Assembly (NCBI RefSeq): GCF_022662495.1
Contig: NZ_JAKPBU010000007.1
Location: forward strand, 1-64,000
DNA length: 64,000 bases
Direction of reading: 5' to 3'
Origin: Lysobacter sp. M2-1
GTDB taxonomy: Bacteria; Pseudomonadota; Gammaproteobacteria; Xanthomonadales; Xanthomonadaceae
Part shown: piece after piece, positions 28,641-36,957 of the stretch
Position numbering within the stretch: the stretch's first letter is position 1
Layout: each line of letters starts with the position of its first letter
The notes under the pieces: model-generated
The model's input: only the letters and a program-made list of their open reading frames with translations
What the model was told of the DNA's origin: nothing
Database searches by the model: none
Program-made: the position numbers and the translations under genes

Positions 28641-29045
28641 TCACGCGATCGGAGGTCGGAAGACCGAAGTTCGAGGGCCGGGGTCGGCAGATTCCCAGGC
28701 GGCCCGGGCGGGGACCGTCGAGAGCAGATGGCGGGCGGCAAACTCCACCCTGACATCGATCAACTTGACCGAGAAGGCGCATGGGCATGTGCAGGCGCCG
28801 GTCGACCCGCAATCGCAGCCGTCATGTCCGGAACGACTTTCGCTCCCAGGCGGCTGCGCGTCGGATGCACACCCTGCTTTTCCACCAGACGCCGGGTCAT
28901 CCCCCGCGGACGTTGCCTGCTGGCTTATGTCCTGAAGCAGCTCGGCAGCCATCGCGGCACCGGCCCAGACGGGCGCCACGGTGTTGACCAGTACGGCCAA
29001 CACCAGACACCACCGCCACAGAAACCGGGGTTTGCGCTTCATCAT
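28641..29045 (-). CDS. CopL/CruR-like exported Cys-rich leader protein
   Basis: 134-residue protein with an N-terminal membrane-spanning signal (FLWRWCLVLAVLVNTVAPVWA), a Gly/Ser-rich linker and a dense cysteine cluster GHDGCDCGSTGACTCPCAFS near residues 71-90, ending in SVFRPPIA directly before the stop. The CopL protein at 60221-60631 has the same plan and an almost identical end (LIRPPIG), so the two are probably one family. Leader ORFs of this type sense copper during their own translation or export in other proteobacteria; Pro-Pro near the stop could slow the ribosome. It precedes the TonB receptor by 108 nt. Confidence 0.75.
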   Translation of the reverse strand: MMKRKPRFLWRWCLVLAVLVNTVAPVWAGAAMAAELLQDISQQATSAGDDPASGGKAGCASDAQPPGSESRSGHDGCDCGSTGACTCPCAFSVKLIDVRVEFAARHLLSTVPARAAWESADPGPRTSVFRPPIA

Positions 29046-29479
29046 CGCTTGGGGGAGCGGTCCTTCAGGGGACCAGCCGAGTTAACACGCGCGTGAAGAT
29101 GGTGTCAACTCGCGATGATGCCGCTGATCGCCGGCGATGTCGGTTGTTCTCGTCATTTGCGGCGAGGAGCCGCGACGAGCCGCCAGGGTTTCGCGTGCCT
29201 CTCCTCCGCTTGGAAGCGTCATGCGCCCTTCCAGAGCCAGCAAGTTCTAGCGGAGCTTGGCCTTGGCCTCTCAGCTCGGCTAAAGCGGGCGCCGCCAATT
29301 GCGATGCAAGCGGCGGCCGGTGAGTTAGCTATGCAAATTCCAGCATCGCCAGGGATTCGGCAGTTGCTCTGCTCTGCCGCCGTGGGCTACGAGGATTCGT
29401 GGCTCTGATTTCTGACCCCTCCGGCCCCTCCTCTTCGTCCCTCCCCTATGACACTTTGGCGCTAAAACATCAGACCTTT
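29046..29479. other. Intergenic stretch without a supported gene
   Basis: About 430 nt between the leader gene and the inverted-repeat cluster. Open frames here are short, contradict each other and show no recognisable product. The promoter of the leader operon should lie at its left end, but I see no convincing element. Confidence 0.5.
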
Positions 29480-29608
29480 GTTCCATTGGAACGATACAAG
29501 ACGCATTAAAGAGCGCATTGAACGCCATAATATGGCAGTTACGAAATATGAATGGGCATCAATGGTGATAATTCGGCCCCGTTTACCACGATTATTGGTC
29601 AGACCATT
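29480..29608. promoter_or_regulatory. Three odd-spaced inverted repeats in an AT-richer patch
   Basis: GTTCCA-T-TGGAAC (29480-29492), GCCATA-A-TATGGC (29524-29536) and TTGGTC-A-GACCATT (about 29595-29608, core TGGTCAGACCA) occur within 130 bp. The last matches the FadR/GntR-type TGGTCNGACCA pattern and is followed at once by a TTGACA hexamer (29607-29612). The patch is visibly less GC-rich than its surroundings and looks like a control region, yet no intact gene follows on either strand for hundreds of bases. Confidence 0.5.
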
Positions 29609-29834
29609 GACACGCTAGTTTAGATCGATCCAAACTCGATCCAGGTGGTGCATTTCGGTCGCCACGGCGGATGCGGAGCATGGAAAAAGTGTGTTCGCAA
29701 TGGTCGGTCCAGCCGCAACGGGTTTGCGGGTGAACGGCACTCCCCTCCCGCGGGGAGTAGGCGGTGTGGGGAATGGCCCGACCCGCGAATCCCACCCCAC
29801 ACCCCCGGGGGGCAAGAAAAAGAACCCCCGGTTT

Positions 29835-29869
29835 GGGGGGGGGTGCCCGGCGCCGCCCCCCCCCCCCCC
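29835..29869. repeat. G9 and C14 homopolymer tracts
   Basis: Nine G (29835-29843) and fourteen C (29856-29869) lie 12 nt apart, preceded by further G/C runs from about 29750. Such tracts are unusual even in GC-rich DNA and suggest a low-quality or joined region of the assembly. Confidence 0.7.
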
Positions 29870-29879
29870 ACCAACCTGC

Positions 29880-30256
29880 CGCGGGCGGCAATTCCTGAGC
29901 CCCGCGACCACTGCGGGTTTGCCGACCCGCGCCTGATCAATGATTTCGAAGCCGTGGCCACAGCGGCTGCCCTCCCCCTCGACAAGGCCCGCTCGAACCG
30001 CCGCGACGAACGCGGGTCGGCGGCGACACGCTTGAACGCGCAACCACCCGGAATGTCCCGCGGCTTGCTCAACAGCGTGGCCGGCGACATGACGCCGCCC
30101 CATATCCCGCGGAGCGACATCCAGCCGCAGAACCGCGACTTCGTCGCGCTCCACCTCGACACGCAACCGGTGCGTGCGCCGCTGGAGCGCATTCCCGCGC
30201 CTCTGCTCGAACACGGATTGCCTAGGGCCGGCGCAGCACACGGGTATCCGGACTAG
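29880..30256 (+). pseudogene. Truncated open frame after the homopolymer tracts
   Basis: The frame from about 29880 to the TAG at 30256 has strongly G/C-biased third positions, as real genes here do, but has no start codon and reads directly out of the C14 tract. It contains RLINDFEAVATAAALPLD, faintly like the LINDFEAVA block of bacterial glucokinases, and ends RAGAAHGYPD. I cannot name a family with confidence. It could be the 3' end of a gene cut by misassembly or deletion. It lies 135 nt upstream of the TonB receptor in the same direction. Confidence 0.35.
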
Positions 30257-30391
30257 GGAAAGAGTTTTTGCGACTGCAATACATGGACACGGAGGGGCGC
30301 GTCCGGCGCTGGGGGTGGAACTCATGGAGCAACAACGGCTCGGCAACAACACAACCACCGCAGCAACCAACAGATCGATCGGGAGAGTGGC

Positions 30392-32974
30392 ATGAAGTAC
30401 CGCAAGTCCGCATTATCGGTGGCCATCGTCGCCTGCATCTCGTTCAGCGCCCACGCACAGGATGCCGGCCAGGAGCCCAGCTCAGACGATCAGGCCACCC
30501 AGTTGGATACCGTCACCGTTACCGGGTATCGCGTTTCCCTGGAAAAGAGCCAGGCGGTCAAGCGCACGGCCAATGCCATCGTCGACGCGATCAGCGCCGA
30601 AGACATCGGCAAGTTCCCTGACACCAATGCTGCCGAATCGCTGTCGCACCTGCCTGGCGTTACGGTCGACCGCCAGTTCGGCGAAGGCGAGAAAGTCAGC
30701 ATCAACGGTACCGACCCGGCGCTCAACCGGGTGCTGGTCAACGGACAAACCATCGCCTCCGGCGACTGGGGCGGCAATCCCACCGATACCAGCGGCCGTA
30801 CCTTCAACTACACCCTGCTCTCGCCGGAAATCATCGGCCTGATGGAGGTGTACAAGACGCCCGAAGCCCGCATCGATGAAGGCTCGATCGGTGGCACCGT
30901 GATCGTGCACACCCGCAAGCCGCTGGAGCTGCCCAAGAACACCGTCCGCGGTTCGGTCGGCTACAACTACAACGACCGCTCGGAAGACGGCAATCCGCGT
31001 GGATCGGTGCTGTGGAGCTGGAAGAACGACGCCGAGGACTTCGGCTTCCTGGTGTCCGCGACCCACGACAAGCAGAGCATTTCTCGCGCCGGCATCGAGT
31101 ATTGGGGCTACGTCACCGGATTGCCTGCAACCGCCACGATCACCGGCGAAGGCGATCCCGCAGCAGCCAAGCTGCCGGTCGGCATCAGCAGTTCCTACTT
31201 CCAGCAGGATCGCGAACGCGACGGCCTGCAGACCGCGTTGCAGTGGAAGCCCAATGATCGCAACGAGTTCAACCTGACCGGCATCTATGTCAAGGGCAAG
31301 TACGACAACTTCAGCCAGGCGCGCTACGTCTGCCCGGCCTGCAGCCTGAGCCAGATCACCAGTGCCACCATCGAAGACGGCTACGTGATCGCCGCCGATG
31401 TCGACGGCGACGCCTATGCACAGCACGATTTCAACCTGCGCAAGAGCGAAGTCGAGACCAAGAGCCTGAACCTGCGCCACGACTTCTACGGCGACAACTG
31501 GGTGTTCACCACCCAGGCGGGCACGACCAGCGCCAAGGGCGGCAAGGATCCCGAGTACCTGATGAAGACGCTGCTGCTCGGCGGCGGATTCGACTTCGAG
31601 TACGACGCCAAGCACACCATCGTCAACTACGACAACAACGATGCTTCCAACTGGGGGCTGATCCCGGGTGTAACAAACGAGCAGTACGGCGGCAAGTATT
31701 ACGAGACCAGCCGCGACAAGGAACGCTACTTCCAGTTCGATGCCGCGAAAGACGTGGCATGGGGTCCCATCAACAAGATCCAGATGGGCTACAAGTACAC
31801 CAACCACGACAACAGCGTGTCTTCGCGCGGTAACGCGGTGTTTGTGACCTCACCCCTCAACCTCACCGAGATTGCCGGCGGTATGTCGCCGGGCGGGCTC
31901 TACGACGGCCTGGGAGCCAGCGGAGACTTGACGGATTGGACGACGGCCGATCTGGCCAAGGCAATCGCCTACTTCAATTCGCTCCCGGAAGGTGCTTTCA
32001 ACTACAACTACGGCCCTTCGTTCTCGGTCAAGGAAATCACCACCGCGCTGTATGCCCAGGCGAACTTCGAGTCGGGCAAGTGGCGCGGCAACCTGGGCGT
32101 ACGCTATGTCGACACGTCGGACAAGTCGTTGTACTGGGTCAGTAACGGCTCGGGCGGCTACGATCAGGCGCTGGCCAATCGCAGCTACTACAAGCCGCTG
32201 CCCAGCTTCAATCTGGCTTACGAGCTGAACGACGACATGGTGGCGCGCTTCTCCGCCGCCAAGGTGATGGCCCGCCCGCGCTACGGCCAATTGGCCGGGA
32301 CTCTGGACCTCAACGACCAGAACTTCACCGGCGGCGGCGGCAACGTCGACCTGAAACCCTACGAGGCCACCAACTACGACCTGGCGTTCGAGTGGTACTT
32401 CGCCCCGAGCAGCATGCTCGCCGCGGAGGTGTTCCGTCGCGACATCACCAACTACGTCGTGACCAACACCACGGAACAGCAGTTGACCAATCCGATCTCC
32501 GGCGTGTCGGGCGTCTATTCCATCAGCCGTCCGATCAACGTCGCCGATGCCACTGCCACCGGCGTTGCGCTGATCTACCAACAAGCGTTCGACAACGGTT
32601 TTGGCATCAATGCCAACTACACGTATACCGATACCAGCACCAGCACCGATCTGTTCCTGCCTTACGTCTCGAAGAACGCCTATACGCTGACGCCGTACTT
32701 CGAAAAAGGTCCATTCAACGTGCGGCTTAACTACAGCTATCGTTCGGAGTACTTCAACCAGATCGGACGCCAGCAATCCACCGTGTTCGCTGATGCATAC
32801 AAGCAGCTCGACCTGATCGCCGGCTACCAGATCAACGATCTGCTTGGGGTTACCTTCAGCGCCACCAACCTGCTCGACGAAACCTACTACTGGTACGACA
32901 CCCAGAAGCGCACCCCGCTCGGCCTGTACAAGAGCGGACGCAACTACCAGGTGGCGCTCACCTTCAAGTTCTGA
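30392..32974 (+). CDS. TonB-dependent receptor, Xanthomonas/Caulobacter carbohydrate-type
   Basis: 860-residue outer-membrane receptor with signal peptide ending SAHAQ, a TonB-box-like TVTVTGYRVSLEKSQAVKR, a plug domain with ISAEDIGKFPDTNAAESLSHLPGV, and a barrel ending YQVALTFKF. The SLEKSQAVKR...IGKFPDTNAAESL plug signature marks the TonB-Xanth-Caul subfamily, often used for oligosaccharide uptake and controlled by a neighbouring LacI regulator, as is the case here. Start ATG 30392 follows GGGAGAG. A clear intrinsic terminator lies just after it. Confidence 0.94.
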   Translation: MKYRKSALSVAIVACISFSAHAQDAGQEPSSDDQATQLDTVTVTGYRVSLEKSQAVKRTANAIVDAISAEDIGKFPDTNAAESLSHLPGVTVDRQFGEGEKVSINGTDPALNRVLVNGQTIASGDWGGNPTDTSGRTFNYTLLSPEIIGLMEVYKTPEARIDEGSIGGTVIVHTRKPLELPKNTVRGSVGYNYNDRSEDGNPRGSVLWSWKNDAEDFGFLVSATHDKQSISRAGIEYWGYVTGLPATATITGEGDPAAAKLPVGISSSYFQQDRERDGLQTALQWKPNDRNEFNLTGIYVKGKYDNFSQARYVCPACSLSQITSATIEDGYVIAADVDGDAYAQHDFNLRKSEVETKSLNLRHDFYGDNWVFTTQAGTTSAKGGKDPEYLMKTLLLGGGFDFEYDAKHTIVNYDNNDASNWGLIPGVTNEQYGGKYYETSRDKERYFQFDAAKDVAWGPINKIQMGYKYTNHDNSVSSRGNAVFVTSPLNLTEIAGGMSPGGLYDGLGASGDLTDWTTADLAKAIAYFNSLPEGAFNYNYGPSFSVKEITTALYAQANFESGKWRGNLGVRYVDTSDKSLYWVSNGSGGYDQALANRSYYKPLPSFNLAYELNDDMVARFSAAKVMARPRYGQLAGTLDLNDQNFTGGGGNVDLKPYEATNYDLAFEWYFAPSSMLAAEVFRRDITNYVVTNTTEQQLTNPISGVSGVYSISRPINVADATATGVALIYQQAFDNGFGINANYTYTDTSTSTDLFLPYVSKNAYTLTPYFEKGPFNVRLNYSYRSEYFNQIGRQQSTVFADAYKQLDLIAGYQINDLLGVTFSATNLLDETYYWYDTQKRTPLGLYKSGRNYQVALTFKF

Positions 32975-32983
32975 TGTGGTATT

Positions 32984-33024
32984 GGCGGGCCATCGCTCCC
33001 TCCCCGATGGCCCGCCTCTTTTTT
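32984..33024 (+). terminator. Rho-independent terminator of the TonB receptor gene
   Basis: Perfect 11-bp stem GGCGGGCCATC (32984-32994) with GATGGCCCGCC (33006-33016), an 11-nt loop and a T-rich tail at 33017-33024, starting 10 nt after the receptor stop codon. Confidence 0.92.
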
Positions 33025-33285
33025 CAACGCAACAGCGCATTGGATCGACGACGGCCGGCACGGTCCAGCCGATGATCCGGACCTGGGCATGGCCATTCGC
33101 AACGCCGCCGGCCTGGCGATTTGCAACGGTGGCGCGCTCAGCGAACGCAGTCGCCAGGATCGCTGGTTTGCATCACACAGGACGCCAGTGCGCCATGCAG
33201 CGAACACACGGCACGAACTTGCAGGCCCGTCGGGTTTGTCGCACGATATCAAGGTTTTATCGATCTAAGTCGGATTGGTGACGCC

Positions 33286-34317
33286 TTGGAAAAACAGCGC
33301 AGGGTCACCCTGACCGACATCGCACGGGCTTGTGGAGTCTCGCGCGCGACCGTGTCGCTGGTGCTGCGCCGTAGTCCGCTGGTGCATGCGGAAACGCGCC
33401 GCCGGGTCGAGGCGGAAATGCGGCGTCAGAGCTACGTCTACAACCGCGCTGCCGCCAACCTGCGCCAGCGTGTGTCCACCACGGTGGCACTGGTCATCAA
33501 CGATCTGTCGAATCCGTTCTTCGCGGAGTTTGCCGCCGGCGTCGATGAGGCGCTCGGCGCGAAGGGCTATGTCACCCTGCTTGGGAGCAGCAACGAGTCG
33601 CCCGAGCGGCAGCGCCAGGTGCTTGCTTCGATGATGGAGCACCATCCGGCCGGGATCATCCTGTCGCCGGCCGAGAACAGCGATGTCGCCGACGTGGAAC
33701 TGGCGATCGGCCGCCATGCGCCGCTGCTGGTCTTCAACCGCGAGCTGACCGGGCCGCCGGTTCCGGGTTTCGAGTACGACTTCCTTGGCCTCGACAATCG
33801 CGCTGGCGCGCGTGCGGCGACCACGCGGCTGCTGGAACTGGGACACCGTCGTATCGCCTTTTATGGTGGCCACGCCGATTCCAGTTCCTGCCGCGAGCGC
33901 CGGCTGGGATACCAGGATGCGCTGAGCGGAGCCGGCATCGCGGTCGATCAGCGCCTGATGATCGAAACCGCGCCGACCCTCCTCGAGGCCAACGCGCACG
34001 CCGATGCATTGTTCGCCATGGATCCGGCACCGACCGCGGCCGTCTGCTACAACGACGCGGTGGCGTTGGGTCTGATGCTGGGACTAACCCGCCTAGGTCG
34101 CCGCCCGGGCGTCGACTTCGCCGTCACCGGTTTCGACAACATTCCCGAAGCCGCGGTCGGCATGCCCCCACTGACCACGTTGGATGCCGACCCGCGTGCG
34201 CGCGGGCGTCAGGTGGCCGAGCTCATTTTGCAGCGTGCAGCCGCGCCGTCGATGCCGCGGCGATCGGTGATCGTGCCCGTGCTGCTGACCGAACGGGATA
34301 GCACCCCGCATGCGTGA
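33286..34317 (+). CDS. LacI-family transcriptional regulator
   Basis: DNA-binding repressor of about 343 residues. The LacI helix-turn-helix VTLTDIARACGVSRATVSLVLRR opens the protein, followed by the hinge and a type I periplasmic-binding-like effector domain (VALVINDLSNPFFAEFAAGVDEAL, GHRRIAFYGG, FDNIPEAAVGMPPLTTL). The TTG at 33286 puts the HTH 7 residues from the N-terminus, as usual; the open frame continues to 33121 without family similarity and no strong ribosome-binding site is seen, so the start is uncertain. It should control the TonB receptor upstream and respond to a sugar. Confidence 0.9.
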   Translation: MEKQRRVTLTDIARACGVSRATVSLVLRRSPLVHAETRRRVEAEMRRQSYVYNRAAANLRQRVSTTVALVINDLSNPFFAEFAAGVDEALGAKGYVTLLGSSNESPERQRQVLASMMEHHPAGIILSPAENSDVADVELAIGRHAPLLVFNRELTGPPVPGFEYDFLGLDNRAGARAATTRLLELGHRRIAFYGGHADSSSCRERRLGYQDALSGAGIAVDQRLMIETAPTLLEANAHADALFAMDPAPTAAVCYNDAVALGLMLGLTRLGRRPGVDFAVTGFDNIPEAAVGMPPLTTLDADPRARGRQVAELILQRAAAPSMPRRSVIVPVLLTERDSTPHA

Positions 34318-34340
34318 TCTGGCTTGACCGGGTACTGCAG

Positions 34341-34859
34341 TCAGTCTTCCTCGCGGGAGGAATCCTTCTTCGCTTCTTCCTCGGCCTCTGGTTCGTCCGA
34401 GGCATCGCGCAGTGCATCTGCCAACGCGCGATATGCGTTTACGAACCGGTCCCGGGCGCGCTCCCAGGCCTGCGCGTTGGCCTTCTGCAGTTCCCGGTAG
34501 CGCTCTTCGAGCGCTGCGCGACGTTCGGTCACCCTTGCCATCGAGCGATCACGCTCGATCTGCCTTTTTGTTTTCACGGCTTCGGCTTCCGCCAGCCATT
34601 CCGCGCGGTAGCGGCGAATGCGCTGGTCCATGCGATCGGTTGCCGAGCGTGCGCGCCGCACCGCCTGGTCGCGCCGGGCCGTGGAATAGGCTTCGATGGC
34701 GCGTACGGCTTCGTCGACTTCCCGGCGCATCTCGGCGCGCTGTTCGGCTTCGGAGGCGGGTTCGGGTTCCGCGGTGACCGCGGGCTGCTGCTGATGTGCA
34801 GCCGCCGCCAGGCTCGCGGCAAGCATTGCCGCGGCCACGATGATATGGACGCTGGACAT
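34341..34859 (-). CDS. Exported coiled-coil stress protein, paralogue of 3060-3590
   Basis: 172-residue periplasmic protein: signal peptide MSSVHIIVAAAMLAASLAAAA, then a highly charged helical body (EMRREVDEAVRAIEAYS, RDQAVRRARSATDRMDQRI, QAWERARDRFVNAYRAL) and an acidic/basic tail EEEAKKDSSREED. The charge pattern and conserved blocks match the gene at 3060 over most of the length, so this is a two-member family in the window. ATG 34859 has GAGGAG 7 nt upstream. An FNR-type box at 34919 with TAGGCT at 34896-34891 gives a textbook promoter for it. Confidence 0.8.
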   Translation of the reverse strand: MSSVHIIVAAAMLAASLAAAAHQQQPAVTAEPEPASEAEQRAEMRREVDEAVRAIEAYSTARRDQAVRRARSATDRMDQRIRRYRAEWLAEAEAVKTKRQIERDRSMARVTERRAALEERYRELQKANAQAWERARDRFVNAYRALADALRDASDEPEAEEEAKKDSSREED

Positions 34860-34918
34860 GCGAGGCTCCTCTTCGAGGGAAGGCCGGCACAGCCTATGCA
34901 TCGAGTCGGCTGGGCATA

Positions 34919-34932
34919 TTGACCAGGATCAA
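34919..34932 (-). promoter_or_regulatory. FNR-type box (D) for the exported coiled-coil gene
   Basis: TTGACCAGGATCAA on the plus strand: one perfect half (ATCAA) and one TTGAC half. TAGGCT lies at 34896-34891 on the minus strand, 22 nt from the box, and the gene starts 32 nt further on. Confidence 0.75.
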
Positions 34933-35003
34933 GGGCATGGCATCGCGCCGGCGCCCACGGTCCGGGAGTGTCGGGTCGACCAGTCCTGTGGAAGGCGCGT
35001 TCG

Positions 35004-36683
35004 TTAACGTCCACCGCCGCTGCGGAATATCGACCACAGCAGCCAGAGCCCGAGTAATGAAGCCCCGACGAAGCCCAGCAGCCCGAAGAACGGCAAGCCC
35101 AGCAGGGTCGGTCCACCCGACACCGTGATCACGATCGACGAGCCCACGATCAGCGCCGCGATCACCATGCTGCCCGCCAGCCGGTTCGCGGAGTGGCTGA
35201 CCTGGCGGCTGAAATCGTCCAGTTCCTCCACCTGCACGTGCAGGCGCGCTCCTCCACCCCGCACCGCCCGCAGCAACCGCCGCAGTTCGCCCGGCAACGC
35301 CGCCATCAGGCGCACGGTATCGGTCATGGCGCGCGCACTCCGCATGGCCACCGCGCGCGGACTGTACTGGGCCGCGATGGCGCGGCGCAGGAATGGCCGG
35401 GCCTGCCGCGCCATGTCGAAGCCCGGATCGAGGCTGCGGCCCAGGCCATCGAGCGTGAGGCAGGTCTTGATCAGCAACGCAAGGTCGGCCGGAAGGGCAA
35501 GCCGATGGGAGCGCAGCAGTGTCGTGACCTCCAGCAGCATCCCAGCCAGATCCAGTTCGCCGAGCGGTATCCCGTGGTAGCGGTCGACGAACGCATCGAT
35601 ATCGACTGCCAGCTGGGTTTCGTCGACATCCGGTCGCTCGGTCCAGTCGAGCAGGATCTCGGTGACGCGGCCCGGGTCGCGTTCGACCAGTCCGAACATC
35701 AGATTCACCACTTCGGCGCGGCGCGTCGGCGACAGCCGGCCGATCATTCCGTAGTCGATCAGGGCGATGCGCCCGTCGCCAAGCACGAACACGTTGCCGG
35801 GATGCGGATCGGCATGAAAGAAGCCATCCGAAAGCACCATCTTCAGGACCAGCTGCGCCCCTGAGCGCGCGACCTGCACCCGGTCGATGCCGGCGGCCGC
35901 CAGCGCCTGGAGATCGGCGACGGGAATGCCGTCGACGAAGTCCTGCACGTTCATGCGTTCGCTCGTGTACGGCCAGTAGACGGCCGGAACGACGAGGCGG
36001 GGCTCGCCGACGAAGCTGGCGGCGATTCGCTCGGCGTGACGGCATTCGGCGGCGAGGTCCAGCTCGCGCATCAGCGAGGTCCTGAACTGGCTCACGATGC
36101 CGACCGGATGGAACCGGCGCAGATCGGGAAGGCGGGACTCGATCTTCCTGGCCACGTACTGCAGCAGGCGCAGGTCGGCTTCGATGACCGGGCGGATGCC
36201 AGGACGGCGCACCTTGGCTACGACTTCACGCCCATCGTGCAGGCGGGCGCGGTGCACCTGTGCGATCGACGCGGCCGCCAGGGGGACCGGGTCGATGGAA
36301 CCGAATGCGGCTTCGGGAGCGACGCCCAGTGCTGCGCACATTTCGGAGCAGATGGCATCGAACGGCACCGGCGGAACCGCATTCTGGAGGCGGCTGAACT
36401 CGGCGATCCAGTCCGGCGGGAACAGGTCGACCCGCGTGGCCAGCACCTGGCCCAGTTTGACGAAGCACGGACCCATTTCCTCCAGCGCACGGCGCACGCG
36501 CACGCGGCTCGGCAGGGCGGCCAGCTCCTCGATGCGCTCCAGCGGCAGAAAGGTGCCCGCCCGCGCCAGCGCGCGGGTCAGGCCGAGCCGCTGTACCAGG
36601 TCGCCAAAGCCATGACGCACGAGGATGGCCGCGATGGCCTGGACCCGGCCTGCATCATGAGTCGCGATCAGCGTGTCCCACAT
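35004..36683 (-). CDS. AarF/UbiB-family ABC1 kinase-like membrane protein
   Basis: 559-residue atypical kinase of the ADCK/UbiB family, which supports quinone biosynthesis or lipid handling at the membrane. Diagnostic motifs are the KxGQ segment MGPCFVKLGQVLATR near residue 72, the A-rich loop AAASIAQVHRA and the catalytic-loop block DGFFHADPHPGN, with IALIDYGMIG supplying the metal-binding DFG-like Asp. Two transmembrane helices close the protein. It is not in a ubi operon but in the FNR-box stress island, divergent from the nuclease operon with the box at 36784 between, so it may be an alternative UbiB used at low oxygen. Confidence 0.9.
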   Translation of the reverse strand: MWDTLIATHDAGRVQAIAAILVRHGFGDLVQRLGLTRALARAGTFLPLERIEELAALPSRVRVRRALEEMGPCFVKLGQVLATRVDLFPPDWIAEFSRLQNAVPPVPFDAICSEMCAALGVAPEAAFGSIDPVPLAAASIAQVHRARLHDGREVVAKVRRPGIRPVIEADLRLLQYVARKIESRLPDLRRFHPVGIVSQFRTSLMRELDLAAECRHAERIAASFVGEPRLVVPAVYWPYTSERMNVQDFVDGIPVADLQALAAAGIDRVQVARSGAQLVLKMVLSDGFFHADPHPGNVFVLGDGRIALIDYGMIGRLSPTRRAEVVNLMFGLVERDPGRVTEILLDWTERPDVDETQLAVDIDAFVDRYHGIPLGELDLAGMLLEVTTLLRSHRLALPADLALLIKTCLTLDGLGRSLDPGFDMARQARPFLRRAIAAQYSPRAVAMRSARAMTDTVRLMAALPGELRRLLRAVRGGGARLHVQVEELDDFSRQVSHSANRLAGSMVIAALIVGSSIVITVSGGPTLLGLPFFGLLGFVGASLLGLWLLWSIFRSGGGR

Positions 36684-36783
36684 GACGATCAGCCCTCACA
36701 GCGCAAGGTGGATCGGGCGTCGCGCACCCCGACACCCGCAGCGCTCGATCTGCGCAGCATGCGCATCGGCCCGGTCAGCGGCA

Positions 36784-36797
36784 TTGATCGAGATCAA
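36784..36797. promoter_or_regulatory. FNR-type box (E) between ubiB-like and nuclease operons
   Basis: TTGATCGAGATCAA, a perfect TTGAT-N4-ATCAA site. To the right GATGCT (36820-36825) follows after 22 nt and to the left CATGCT (about 36761-36756) after 22 nt, so one box may serve both divergent transcripts. Confidence 0.75.
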
Positions 36798-36957
36798 GGG
36801 CATCTCCGCCCATCCGGATGATGCTGGAGCCTGAGGTGCGGGCATCCGTGGCGATCTGTCGGGTCGTGATTCCATGCTCGAACGCGGCCGCCCTCCCCGA
36901 GCGCAGCGACGCCATCGCCAGGCGCTTCGTCCCAGACAATCCGCATGGAGCAGTTCG

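Noticed and set aside
29880-30256. Calling the truncated frame a glucokinase gene
   Set aside because: Only one short block (LINDFEAVA) resembles glucokinase; no phosphate or sugar motif follows, so no function is assigned.
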